From contig ONEF01000001.1 in NCBI GenBank assembly GCA_900316795.1, positions 62,001-126,000 on the forward strand: a stretch of 64,000 nt of DNA, given 5' to 3'. Origin of the DNA: an uncultured Bacteroidales bacterium. Lineage in GTDB: Bacteria; Bacteroidota; Bacteroidia; Bacteroidales; UBA932. How positions within the stretch are numbered: the stretch's first letter is position 1; each line of letters starts with the position of its first letter. Under the pieces are notes generated by a model. That model worked only from the letters and a program-made list of their open reading frames with translations. It did no database searches and was not told the DNA's origin. The position numbers and the translations under genes are program-made. Of this stretch, positions 27,626 to 36,204 are shown piece by piece.

Positions 27626-28750
27626 ATGTTCGGCGGTATTGATGCTGCGTTATATAATCCTTTGTATCTGCTTCTTATGGCAGCAGTTTCCGTGTTTCTC
27701 TTTGTAAGGCTCTCGCCTTTGGGAACGGACCGGGTCTTGGATGAAGACAAGGGTGAGTGGCAAGGCTTAATACTTACAATTATCCTTGTGCTTTTCCTTG
27801 GTCTGAGGCCACTTTCCGGAAGATATTTCGGAGATATGGGTTCTTACAACCACATGTACAAGATGATAGCCTCCGGAATGGAAACTGAGATGAAGGGTGG
27901 AGATATTCTGTTTACCGGCATAGTGTATTTTCTTGCCAGACTCTCTCTGCCTTCCTGGTTCTTTTTTCTTTTTATGGAAATAATCTATATAGTTCCTATA
28001 TTTTTGGCTTGCCGCAGGTTATCCAAGGAAAACCAGCTGATCCTGATTGTCTTTGCATTTTCTGCAATGTCCTTTTTCACCTATGGAACCAACGGTATCA
28101 GAAACGGTGCGGCCTCCAGCCTTCTTCTGCTGGCTATAACTTATCTGCCAAGGAAAAGACCTTTGGACAAAGTGATATTTGCCTTCTTGGCTGCGTGCTC
28201 GTTCTTTATGCACGCGTCAATGATACTGCCTATAATGGCCTCTTTAGCTGCATATTTTGTCAGAAATCCAAAGGCTATGTTCTGGTTCTGGGGCGGTTCC
28301 TTTGTGGTTAGCTTGTTTGCGGGGGGGGTGGTTTCTGACATCTTCTCTACTTTGGGATTTGAAGAGAGGCTAAGCTCGTATGTCAATGCCGGCGGAAATG
28401 TGGAAGAGCATATCTTGAAGACCGGGTTCAGGTGGGACTTCCTCCTTTACTCTTCCATGCCCGTGCTTCTGGGCTGGTTTGTCATTTTCAAGAAAAGGAT
28501 ATACACAAGGACCTACGCTCTTCTTCTCGGAACCTATATGTATGCCAACGCTTTCTGGATAATGATTATAAGGGCTCCATACAGCAACCGTTTTGCTTAT
28601 TTGAGCTGGTTTCTCTACCCTATTGCCCTGGCCTATCCTATGCTGGTGATGCCGGTCTGGAAAAAGGCGCCGGGCCTGATAATTGGAACAATAATGCTTG
28701 GGCACATGGCTTTTTCCATCCTTATGTGGTATATGACAGGAAGATATTAG
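27626..28750 (+). CDS. EpsG/Wzy-like polysaccharide polymerase
   Basis: A 374-residue inner-membrane protein with about ten helices, matching the EpsG-type Wzy pattern: an early LFLGLRPLSGRYFGDMGSY loop, a short cytoplasmic LSKENQLIL turn, FTYGTNGIRNGAASSLLLLAI and an external YVNAGGNVEEHILKTG loop. It would polymerise the repeat units exported by Wzx. An eight-G run at 28321-28328 (codons 232-235) could slip and truncate the protein at about 62 percent of its length. It lies between two glycosyltransferase genes in the same unit. Confidence 0.82.
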   Translation: MFGGIDAALYNPLYLLLMAAVSVFLFVRLSPLGTDRVLDEDKGEWQGLILTIILVLFLGLRPLSGRYFGDMGSYNHMYKMIASGMETEMKGGDILFTGIVYFLARLSLPSWFFFLFMEIIYIVPIFLACRRLSKENQLILIVFAFSAMSFFTYGTNGIRNGAASSLLLLAITYLPRKRPLDKVIFAFLAACSFFMHASMILPIMASLAAYFVRNPKAMFWFWGGSFVVSLFAGGVVSDIFSTLGFEERLSSYVNAGGNVEEHILKTGFRWDFLLYSSMPVLLGWFVIFKKRIYTRTYALLLGTYMYANAFWIMIIRAPYSNRFAYLSWFLYPIALAYPMLVMPVWKKAPGLIIGTIMLGHMAFSILMWYMTGRY

Positions 28751-28751
28751 A

Positions 28752-29849
28752 ATGAAGATACTCTATGTGATAACATCTCTCCGTACTGGAGGTGCAGAAA
28801 AACTTGTGGTGGATCTGACCAAGAAGCTAAGAAGTCTTGGTCATCAGGTGGATGTTGCTCTTCTTGACGGTTATCAGACTGAGTTCAAGAAGGATCTGGC
28901 CCAAACTGGCTGCAAGATATATTCCCTGGCCACAGGCAAGGGCTATTATTCCGGCTACGGGTGGGCGATGTATTCCCCGCGGAGAATCTTCCAGCTAGCC
29001 CGGATAATGAAAGGCTATGACATAGTTCATACCCACAACTCTTCTCCTCAGTTCTTTGCCGCCATGGCGCATTTGTTTTCCAGCAAGCCAAAGCTGGTTA
29101 CTACAGAGCATAATACAACCAACAGCCGCAGAAACAAGAAGTGGTTCCTTCCTTTGGACCGTTGGATGTACAACCGTTACAAGACAGTAATCTGCATCTC
29201 CCGTCAAGCATACAGCAACCTTGTGTCATATCTGGGGCGCTCCAAAGCTCAAATCAAGACCATTCTCAACGGTGTGGATATAGATCGGTTGAGAAACGCC
29301 TCAGCGATAGATGGATTCAAATCATCTTCTTCTGTTTTCGCTGTAACGATGGTGTCTGCCTTCCGTCCCCAGAAAGACCAGGCTACCCTTCTGAAAGCGA
29401 TGGCTCTTCTGCCGGAAGAATTTGAACTTTTCCTTGTTGGTGACGGTGAAACCAGGCAGCAGATGGAGAAACTTGCATCAGACCTTGGTCTTGGAAGCCG
29501 TGTGCATTTCACCGGCAACAGAAATGATGTTCCACAGGTCTTGAAAAGCAGTGATGTGATTGTCATGTCTTCTCACTACGAGGGGCTTTCTCTTTCGAGC
29601 ATAGAAGGCATGGCAGTTGGAAAACCGTTTGTAGCCAGCGATGTTGACGGTCTGCACGAAATAGTTGAGGGAGCCGGGATACTTGTTCCTCACCAGGATG
29701 AAAAGTCACTGGCTGAGGTGCTCCTTAGACTCAGGGAAGACACCTCTTACGCAGGACAGGTAGCCGCTTCCTGTATGGACAGGGCCCGGCAGTATGATTT
29801 CTCCAAGATGGCGGAAGCTTATCTTGAAGTTTATGAATCTTTGTTTTAG
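28752..29849 (+). CDS. Glycosyltransferase family 4
   Basis: A 365-residue GT-B enzyme. The N-terminus YVITSLRTGGAEKLVVDLTKKL binds the acceptor, and the mid HTHNSSPQFFAAMA and VTTEHNTTNSRR segments are GT4-like. The C-terminal half carries MVSAFRPQKDQATLLKAMALLP, FLVGDGETRQQMEKLA and the EX7E-like motif MSSHYEGLSLSSIEGMAVGKP. Starts 1 bp after the polymerase stop and ends 4 bp before the next glycosyltransferase. Donor and acceptor sugars are unknown. Confidence 0.9.
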   Translation: MKILYVITSLRTGGAEKLVVDLTKKLRSLGHQVDVALLDGYQTEFKKDLAQTGCKIYSLATGKGYYSGYGWAMYSPRRIFQLARIMKGYDIVHTHNSSPQFFAAMAHLFSSKPKLVTTEHNTTNSRRNKKWFLPLDRWMYNRYKTVICISRQAYSNLVSYLGRSKAQIKTILNGVDIDRLRNASAIDGFKSSSSVFAVTMVSAFRPQKDQATLLKAMALLPEEFELFLVGDGETRQQMEKLASDLGLGSRVHFTGNRNDVPQVLKSSDVIVMSSHYEGLSLSSIEGMAVGKPFVASDVDGLHEIVEGAGILVPHQDEKSLAEVLLRLREDTSYAGQVAASCMDRARQYDFSKMAEAYLEVYESLF

Positions 29850-29853
29850 AGCT

Positions 29854-31002
29854 ATGGAAAACAAAAAACCGAAGATTATAAGGATGTCTAACATTCCTCT
29901 GTCCTTGAACATTTTCTGCAAAGACCTGCTTAAGGAACTTTCCAAGGATTATGAGGTCGTGGTCTTGTCTTCTCCAGGAGAAGAGATGGAGCAGATCAGG
30001 CAAAGGGAGAAGGTGAGATGCATAGAAGTGCCCATAGAGAGGAGAATGTCAATATTCAAAGACCTTAAGACCTTGCGTTTGCTGATAAAAGTTTTCAGGG
30101 AAGAAAAGCCGGATATGGTGCACACTATGAATCCGAAAGCCGGGCTGCTTGGTATGATAGCCGCAAAAAGGGCAGGGGTTCCGGTCAGGGTTCATTCCTT
30201 CACGGGGCTTGTCTTTCCCACGGCAAAAGGCCTCAAGCGTTTTGTTCTCAAGACAACAGACAGGATAACATGCCGGTGCGCCACCCATATCCTCCCTGAG
30301 GGTAATGGGGTGAGAAGGGATCTGGTCCAGAACAGCATCACCTCCAAAACATTGCGCGTCTTGGGTTATGGAAATATAAGGGGGGTGGATATGTCTTGGT
30401 ATAACCCGGAGTCTCCCGATCTGAAGCAGAAGGCGAAGGCCTTTGAAGACAAGTCCAGGTTCACGTTCGTTTTTGTGGGACGCCTTGCCAAAGACAAAGG
30501 TATAGAGGAACTGATAGATTCGTTTGTGGCTCTCCAGAAAACAAACAGCAACATAAGGTTGATTCTTGTTTCCTGGCTGGAGGAAGACGATGCCCCATCG
30601 GCGAGAATTCTCAAGGAAATAGAGACAAACAACAGCATAATGCAAACTGGTTTTGTCAACGATGTAAGGCCGTATCTGTTGGCTTCAGACTGCCTTGTGC
30701 TCCCGAGTTACAGGGAGGGTTTTCCTAACTCCCCGATAGAGGCCGGTGCAATGGGAAAACCTTGCATAGTAACTGATATAAACGGGGCCAACGAGATAAT
30801 TTCCAACGGCGTTAACGGGCTCATCGTTCCTCCTGCTGACAGAGAGTCATTGTTTGAAGCTATGAGCAAGATTGCTTCTGACAAAGCCCTGTGTTCCCGT
30901 CTGGCGGCTTCCGCAAGACAGATGGCGGCAGACCGCTATGCCCGCAGCATAGTATGGGATAGCCTCAAGGAATTTTACAAAGAAACACTGCAAGAGAGGT
31001 AA
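29854..31002 (+). CDS. Glycosyltransferase family 4
   Basis: A 382-residue GT4 enzyme of the type often found beside small sugar transferases. Features are MSNIPLSLNIFCKDLLKELS, HTMNPKAGLLGMIAAKRAGV, HSFTGLVFPT, FVFVGRLAKDKGIEELIDSF and the donor-binding PSYREGFPNSPIEAGAMGKP. ATG 29854 follows the previous stop by 4 bp; the longer frame that starts at 29794 overlaps the upstream gene and is unlikely. The next gene, a PglC-like transferase, begins 3 bp after its stop. Confidence 0.9.
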   Translation: MENKKPKIIRMSNIPLSLNIFCKDLLKELSKDYEVVVLSSPGEEMEQIRQREKVRCIEVPIERRMSIFKDLKTLRLLIKVFREEKPDMVHTMNPKAGLLGMIAAKRAGVPVRVHSFTGLVFPTAKGLKRFVLKTTDRITCRCATHILPEGNGVRRDLVQNSITSKTLRVLGYGNIRGVDMSWYNPESPDLKQKAKAFEDKSRFTFVFVGRLAKDKGIEELIDSFVALQKTNSNIRLILVSWLEEDDAPSARILKEIETNNSIMQTGFVNDVRPYLLASDCLVLPSYREGFPNSPIEAGAMGKPCIVTDINGANEIISNGVNGLIVPPADRESLFEAMSKIASDKALCSRLAASARQMAADRYARSIVWDSLKEFYKETLQER

Positions 31003-31005
31003 ATC

Positions 31006-31614
31006 ATGTACAGGAAGTTTTTCAAGAGGTTTCTTGACATATCGGTCTCTTTGACCGCCCTTCTTCTTCTGGGGTGGCTTATTGTCCTGTTCATACTCCT
31101 TCTCCATTTCGCCAACAAGGGAGCGGGTGTGTTCTTTCTTCAGCCAAGACCTGGCAAGGATGCTAAGATATTCAAGGTCATAAAGTTCAAGACAATGACA
31201 GACGAGAGGGATGGAAACGGGAACCTGCTTCCTGACGCTGACCGTCTTACAAAAATCGGCAGGTTTGTGCGCAGCACATCCGTTGATGAGCTTCCGCAGC
31301 TGGTAAATGTACTGAAGGGAGATATGTCTTTGATAGGTCCAAGGCCACTTCTTGTCCAGTATCTTCCCCTCTACAGCAAAGAGCAGGCACGCCGCCACGA
31401 AGTCCGGCCCGGCATAACAGGATGGGCTCAATGCCACGGACGTAACGCCATAAGCTGGCAGGAGAAGTTCAAACTGGATGTATGGTATGTGGACCATCTC
31501 TCCTTTTTGGTAGATATCAAGATAATTTTAGTAACTTTGAAAAACGTTTTGTTACGGAAGGATATCAATTCCGTAACTTCGGCAACAATGGAACCATTTA
31601 AGGGAAATAACTGA
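31006..31614 (+). CDS. PglC-like phosphoglycosyl transferase
   Basis: The 202-residue monotopic enzyme would attach the first sugar-1-phosphate to undecaprenyl phosphate and so start the repeat unit. It shows the KRFLDISVSLTALLLLGWLIV re-entrant membrane helix, the KFKTM motif, catalytic Asp94-Glu95 in TSVDELPQL, the SLIGPRPLL block and RPGITGWAQCHGRN. Length fits the small PglC/WcaJ-C-domain class. It is directly followed by a PglD-like acetyltransferase (2-bp gap), a pairing known from amino-sugar initiating pathways. Confidence 0.93.
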   Translation: MYRKFFKRFLDISVSLTALLLLGWLIVLFILLLHFANKGAGVFFLQPRPGKDAKIFKVIKFKTMTDERDGNGNLLPDADRLTKIGRFVRSTSVDELPQLVNVLKGDMSLIGPRPLLVQYLPLYSKEQARRHEVRPGITGWAQCHGRNAISWQEKFKLDVWYVDHLSFLVDIKIILVTLKNVLLRKDINSVTSATMEPFKGNN

Positions 31615-31616
31615 CT

Positions 31617-32231
31617 ATGTATTTATATGGAGCAAGCGGCCATGGCAAAGTAGTGGCGGATATTTTGAGAAGCAAGGGTATTGTCGTTGATGGCTTTATA
31701 GATGACAATGCGGACCTTGTTTCCGTATATGGCATTCCGGTTTTCCACACTGCTGAAATGGCGGACGAACTGATTGTCAGCATCGGAGGCAATCAGCTAA
31801 GACGACAAATCGTCCAGAGGCTTGTCACGGACTTTCCGCACGTGGCTTTTGCTTCTGCCGTTCATTCAAGTTCCATTGTGTCTCCTTCCGCCATAATAGG
31901 AAAGGGGACGGTAGTTATGGGAGGTACCGTGATAAATGCAGAAGCTTGCATAGGAAACCATTGCATTGTCAATACCGGAGCATCCATAGACCACGAATGT
32001 ATTCTGGGCGACTATGTCGATATAGCCCCACATTCCACCCTCTGCGGTAACGTAAGGGTTGGAGAGGGTTCCTGGATTGGAGCCGGTTCAACCATAATAC
32101 AGGGAGTTACCATAGGAAAATGGTGCATCATCGGCGCCGGCAGTGTGGTGACAAAGGACATACCCGACGGATATCTGGCGGTGGGCAACAGGTGTAAGCT
32201 CTACAAGAAGATAAACCAGAATCTCTTATAG
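31617..32231 (+). CDS. PglD-like sugar O/N-acetyltransferase
   Basis: A 204-residue trimeric left-handed beta-helix acetyltransferase. The N-terminus has the Rossmann-like PglB/PglD fold (LYGASGHGKVVADILRSKG, GFIDDNADL), then hexapeptide repeats from about residue 80 (SAIIGKGTVVMGGTVINAEACIG). His126 in SIDHECILGD matches the general base of PglD-type enzymes. The end, IGAGSVVTKDIPDGYLAVG, is standard. It would N-acetylate a UDP-4-amino-sugar or similar. No 4,6-dehydratase (PglF) is present in the window, and the only aminotransferase of the locus is at its far end. Confidence 0.88.
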   Translation: MYLYGASGHGKVVADILRSKGIVVDGFIDDNADLVSVYGIPVFHTAEMADELIVSIGGNQLRRQIVQRLVTDFPHVAFASAVHSSSIVSPSAIIGKGTVVMGGTVINAEACIGNHCIVNTGASIDHECILGDYVDIAPHSTLCGNVRVGEGSWIGAGSTIIQGVTIGKWCIIGAGSVVTKDIPDGYLAVGNRCKLYKKINQNLL

Positions 32232-32236
32232 GATAA

Positions 32237-32806
32237 TCAGATTTTTGTTCCCGGGGCCGGGAAAACAATGTATTTTGCCGTAGGGGAGGATTCCTTCCGG
32301 ATCAGTTTGGCCGGATTGCCTATTGCTATGCTGTTGTCCGGCATGTCGAAGTTCACGAAAGCCCCCGGAGCGATAAGGCAATTGTCACCGATTGCCACTC
32401 CGCCTATGATGATGGAGTTGGCTCCCATGAAGACATTGTTGCCGATTGTCGGGACTCCGGCCTTCTTGCCTTGCGCATTCCCAACCAGACAGCCTTGAGC
32501 TATGTTGAAATTGTAGCCGATTCTGGCCCCCGGGTTCACCACGATGGTTCCGAAGTGGGCTATCTTCATACCTTTGCCGATATTTGTTCCTATCGGGATC
32601 TGGATTCCGGTCCGGAACTTTGCAAGATGGAAAAGCGGATAGTATATGAGTTTTCCGAAGATAGTTCTGCTGGCAGAGGCTTTGCGGAAATAATAGGTGA
32701 AACGGTATCCCGGCGTGAACAACCTGTAGCGCAGCCTTACACCTAATTTTCGTGATCGTTCTCCTTCATATCTGTAGAGGTCGTCTCTCGGTCTTAGCTT
32801 TTCCAT
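32237..32806 (-). CDS. Serine acetyltransferase-like hexapeptide protein
   Basis: A 189-residue protein on the opposite strand to the locus, with a 5-bp gap to the PglD-like gene it converges on. The N-terminus KLRPRDDLYRYEG is followed by a basic stretch (YRLFTPGYRFTYYFRKA). The left-handed helix then has GIQIPIGTNIGKGMKIAHFGTIVVNP, carrying the CysE-like catalytic His, and GAFVNFDMPDNSIAIGNPAKLI. Members in capsule loci are thought to acetylate sugars. ATG 32806 is preferred because the longer frame crosses the -7 box at 32832-32839. Confidence 0.82.
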   Translation of the reverse strand: MEKLRPRDDLYRYEGERSRKLGVRLRYRLFTPGYRFTYYFRKASASRTIFGKLIYYPLFHLAKFRTGIQIPIGTNIGKGMKIAHFGTIVVNPGARIGYNFNIAQGCLVGNAQGKKAGVPTIGNNVFMGANSIIIGGVAIGDNCLIAPGAFVNFDMPDNSIAIGNPAKLIRKESSPTAKYIVFPAPGTKI

Positions 32807-32831
32807 TGTCAATCGTGATGATAATACTTTG

Positions 32832-32839
32832 CAAAGGTA
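32832..32839 (-). promoter_or_regulatory. -7 box of the minus-strand hexapeptide gene
   Basis: Reads TACCTTTG on the minus strand, 25 bp upstream of the ATG at 32806. TTG-containing sequence lies about 17 bp further upstream. Confidence 0.5.
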
Positions 32840-32885
32840 AATATAAAAGGCAAAAGCAAGTTTCCCTTTTTTAGGATAGTTTTTA

Positions 32886-32893
32886 TATCTTTG
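32886..32893 (+). promoter_or_regulatory. -7 box of the wza operon
   Basis: Reads TATCTTTG, 16 bp before the wza ATG at 32910. No convincing -33 TTTG is present at 19 bp. Confidence 0.6.
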
Positions 32894-32909
32894 TGAAGTT
32901 AGACTTAAT

Positions 32910-33689
32910 ATGATTATGAACAACAAATATTCTTTTTTGACATTTGTTTTGTTGTCTGCCGTCTTGGCTCTTTCCGCCTGCCGTTCCGCCAAAGAGGTTG
33001 TGTATCTTCAGGACATACAGACAGAGGACATGCAGAAGATTCTCAATTATCAGGATATAAAAATAAAGCCGGGAGATCTGCTCAGCATTTTTGTCAGCCA
33101 CAAGGAGCCGCAGCTTTCCGCTTTGTTCAACCCGCAAGGTGCAACCATGACCGAATTTGGCCAGACTGTTGCCGGTTATACGGTTGACCTTGAAGGAAAT
33201 ATAGATTTCCCGATAATAGGCCGTATCAAGGTTGCCGGTCTTACCAGGAGTCAGTTGTCTTCCATGATAAAGAACAGACTGGACGAAGACGGTCTGCTGA
33301 AAGATGCTGTGGTGACCGTAACATACAGGAACTTTAACGTTTCCGTTTTGGGAGAAGTAAACACGCCGGGGAAATTTACTGTACAGAGCGACAGGGTTTC
33401 TCTCCTGGACGCCTTGGCTTTGGCTGGAGATCTTACTATTTACGGAAGAAGAGACAGCATAATGGTCCTCAGGGAGAATGAAGGAGTAAGGACGGTGATG
33501 TTCGCAAATCTGCTGTCAAAAGACCTTCTCAACTCGCAGGCCTTCTATCTCCAACAGAATGATGTCGTGTATGTGAAGCCGAACAGGATAAAGGCCCAGC
33601 AGAGCGGCATCAACCAGAACAACAACGTGAATGTCTGGTTGAGTGCCATCTCTTTGCTGACCACCGTATTCATGCTCATCTTCAAATAA
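32910..33689 (+). CDS. wza: Polysaccharide export outer-membrane lipoprotein Wza
   Basis: Forms the outer-membrane export channel for the polysaccharide. A signal peptide ends in a lipobox, LALSAC, with Cys near residue 24. The Poly_export domain follows (IKIKPGDLLSIFVSHKEP), then SLBB-type repeats (YTVDLEGNIDFPIIGRIKVAGLTR and VSVLGEVNTPGKF), and a C-terminal helix (WLSAISLLTTVFMLIFK) that would cross the outer membrane. At 259 residues it is shorter than E. coli Wza, as is normal in Bacteroidota. A second in-frame ATG is at 32916. wzc starts 12 bp downstream. Confidence 0.93.
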   Translation: MIMNNKYSFLTFVLLSAVLALSACRSAKEVVYLQDIQTEDMQKILNYQDIKIKPGDLLSIFVSHKEPQLSALFNPQGATMTEFGQTVAGYTVDLEGNIDFPIIGRIKVAGLTRSQLSSMIKNRLDEDGLLKDAVVTVTYRNFNVSVLGEVNTPGKFTVQSDRVSLLDALALAGDLTIYGRRDSIMVLRENEGVRTVMFANLLSKDLLNSQAFYLQQNDVVYVKPNRIKAQQSGINQNNNVNVWLSAISLLTTVFMLIFK

Positions 33690-33701
33690 TTGGAAAACTT
33701 T

Positions 33702-36197
33702 ATGGCAAGAGAAGAAATATTAGAGGTTGACAAGAAGAAGGACAATGGCTCTCAGATAGTTCTCAGAGACATAGTAAACATGATGTGGGCCAACAGATGG
33801 TGGTTTGTAATATCTGTTTTCGTGTGTCTGGTTTTAGCCTTCCTTTACCTGAAGAAGACCCCAAAGGTATATTCAAGAACGGCTTCGGTTCTTGTCAAGA
33901 GCCAGAAAGGCGGGAACGGCTTCAGCCAGAGCGCCATGCTTCAGGATATGGGAGGAATCGGACTGATGACATCAGACGTGAACAACGAGTTCTATGTTTT
34001 CAGTTCCTATCAGCTGATGCAGTCTGTGGTCCAGAAACTTAACCTCACGGTCAATTATACCGTAAAGCGTGGCTTGCAGACGGTAAGTCTGTACAAATCC
34101 TCTCCAATATTCGTGGATTTCATAGATGCAAATCCAAATTATCCGTTTGCTCTCAAAGCCACCATACTGGACGATGGACACGTACGGCTGTCTGACTACA
34201 GGGAGAGAGACAAAAAATTCAACGCAAATGGTGCCGCCCCGGTAACGGTAAATGTCAGAGATACCGTGGATACTCCAGTGGGAAGGGTCTTCATAGAACC
34301 TTCCGGATACATAAACGACTATAAGGGAGAGACCATCAGCATAACAAAGCGTGGCTTGAAAAGCACCATCTTGGATTATCAGGGAAAGATGGTGGTGTCC
34401 ATTGCAGACCGCCAGGCCTCTGTCCTCAACCTTTCCATGAAAGATGTGTCTGAAGGCAGGGCTGAAGATGTGCTCAACGCTTTGATAGATGCTTATAATG
34501 AAGAATCTCTGAACGAGAAGAATGTGGTTTCCCGCAGTACAGAAAGGTTTATCAACGACAGGCTTGAGGTTATAAACGAGGAGCTTGGAGCCGTTGACGC
34601 TGATATAGCAAGCTACAAGTCTTCTACCGGACTCACTGATGTTGTCACAGCCACATCCGGTTATGCGGCAGAAGGCAGTGAATACCGCCGTACCGGTCTT
34701 GGGATAGAAAACCAGCTTGCTCTTGCAAAACAGGTGCAAGGCTACCTTGGCAATCCTTCCAACAACAACCAGCCACTTCCTTCCAACCTTGGTCTTGATG
34801 CAGGAATAGAATCCCAGATCAACCAGTATAACAATCTGCTTCTCCAACGCAACAAGCTGTATGCAAATTCCAGTGAGAATAACCCTCTGGTCAGGGATCT
34901 TGACGCGCAGCTGATTCCGCTCAGGCAGACCATCTCTTCTTCTGTAGGTAATATGGTAAACTCTCTTACCATCCAGGCCGGTAACGTAAGAAGCCGTGAA
35001 GCCATGGCCCGCGGAAGGGTAGCCGCCATCCCTCAGCAGCAGAACAAGATCATGTCCAAGGAAAGGCAGCAGAAAATCAAGGAGGAACTTTACCTGTATC
35101 TGCTTAACAAGCGTGAGGAAAACGCTCTTTCCCTGGCGATGACAGAAAGTGCCATTCGCGTAATAGATAAAGCCAGAGGACCGCTGGCTCCTGTAGCTCC
35201 AAACAGTAAACTTGTGATGATGGCGGCCCTTCTTATCGGCTTGGCCATACCGGCGTTCTTGTTCTGGCTGCTTGGAATCCTTGATGTTTCAGTACGCGGA
35301 AGGAGAGATATTGAGAACGCCCTGTCAGCTCCTTTCCTGGGTGAAATCCCTAAGAAGGAAGATATTGAAGGCCGGCAGATTGTGGTAAGGGAAGACGGGC
35401 GAGACTCCATTTCGGAAGCCTTCCGTATCATCCGTACCAATATGGATTTCATGAATGTCAACAACGGCCAGAAGCAAGTCGTGATGTTCACCTCACAGAC
35501 TCCTGGCAACGGAAAGACATTTGTCTCCACCAACCTTGCGGTAAGCTTTGCCCAGGCTAACAAGAAGATAATCCTTGTGGATACCGATATCCGCAAGGCT
35601 ACTATAGAGACTTTGGTCAAGAAAGAAGGGGATAGCAAGATAGCTACCGGACTGACGACATACCTCAGCGGAAAGATAGATGATGTTTCCCAGATAATAC
35701 ATCGCGGAGCATTCTCCAGCAAACTGGATGTTATATTTGCCGGCCCTATCCCTCCTAATCCGACTGAGCTTCTGATGACAGACAGGTTGGGTAACCTTAT
35801 AAAAGAACTCAAGAAGAGCTACGATTATATTTTCCTGGACAATGTCCCTATGGGAATTGTTGCGGACGCGTCTATCGTGAACAAACTTTGCGACCTTACA
35901 ATCTTTGTGGTGCGCGCAGGAGTGATGGACCGCCGTCTTCTTCCTGATGTTGAAAAGATGTACAAAGAAAAGACACTCAACAACCTGTGTGTTGTCCTCA
36001 ATTCCACTGGCACCAAGAAATCCGGCTACGGTTATGGTTACGGTTATGGCTACGGTTATGGTTACGGTTATGGCTATGGCTACGGATATGGGCAGGATGA
36101 ATATGAGGGCCGGAAGAAATCAAGATTACGCAAATTTTTAGAAAAGCTCCCGGTGATAGGTAACCGGATCAAATATCACCAGCATAGACACAAGTAA
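33702..36197 (+). CDS. wzc: Wzc-type chain-length regulator and tyrosine autokinase
   Basis: An 831-residue inner-membrane co-polymerase fused to a BY-kinase. A Wzz domain with a first TM (WWFVISVFVCLVLAFLYL) and a long periplasmic helical hairpin is followed by a second TM near residues 505-525 (LVMMAALLIGLAIPAFLFWLLG). The cytoplasmic kinase has Walker A TPGNGKT (Lys605), Walker A' VDTDIRK and Walker B-like YIFLDNVP. The tail is a tyrosine cluster of eleven Gly-Tyr units, encoded by a 24-bp repeat duplicated at 36027-36074, ending DEYEGRKK. The tail should be the autophosphorylation site that cycles export. ATG 33702 is preferred over a TTG at 33690. Confidence 0.94.
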   Translation: MAREEILEVDKKKDNGSQIVLRDIVNMMWANRWWFVISVFVCLVLAFLYLKKTPKVYSRTASVLVKSQKGGNGFSQSAMLQDMGGIGLMTSDVNNEFYVFSSYQLMQSVVQKLNLTVNYTVKRGLQTVSLYKSSPIFVDFIDANPNYPFALKATILDDGHVRLSDYRERDKKFNANGAAPVTVNVRDTVDTPVGRVFIEPSGYINDYKGETISITKRGLKSTILDYQGKMVVSIADRQASVLNLSMKDVSEGRAEDVLNALIDAYNEESLNEKNVVSRSTERFINDRLEVINEELGAVDADIASYKSSTGLTDVVTATSGYAAEGSEYRRTGLGIENQLALAKQVQGYLGNPSNNNQPLPSNLGLDAGIESQINQYNNLLLQRNKLYANSSENNPLVRDLDAQLIPLRQTISSSVGNMVNSLTIQAGNVRSREAMARGRVAAIPQQQNKIMSKERQQKIKEELYLYLLNKREENALSLAMTESAIRVIDKARGPLAPVAPNSKLVMMAALLIGLAIPAFLFWLLGILDVSVRGRRDIENALSAPFLGEIPKKEDIEGRQIVVREDGRDSISEAFRIIRTNMDFMNVNNGQKQVVMFTSQTPGNGKTFVSTNLAVSFAQANKKIILVDTDIRKATIETLVKKEGDSKIATGLTTYLSGKIDDVSQIIHRGAFSSKLDVIFAGPIPPNPTELLMTDRLGNLIKELKKSYDYIFLDNVPMGIVADASIVNKLCDLTIFVVRAGVMDRRLLPDVEKMYKEKTLNNLCVVLNSTGTKKSGYGYGYGYGYGYGYGYGYGYGYGQDEYEGRKKSRLRKFLEKLPVIGNRIKYHQHRHK
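36027..36074 (+). repeat. 24-bp tandem repeat encoding the Wzc Gly-Tyr tail
   Basis: Two perfect consecutive copies of a 24-bp unit (TAC-GGT-TAT-GGT-TAC-GGT-TAT-GGC) lie inside a 66-bp stretch (36024-36089) coding eleven Gly-Tyr pairs. The exact duplication suggests recent slippage. Length changes in units of 6 or 24 bp would keep the frame and change the number of phosphorylatable tyrosines. Confidence 0.9.
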
Positions 36198-36204
36198 ACT
36201 GAAT

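Noticed and set aside
33972-34847. A 291-codon minus-strand frame inside wzc
   Set aside because: Shadow frame; the plus-strand Wzc has complete Wzz and kinase motifs here.
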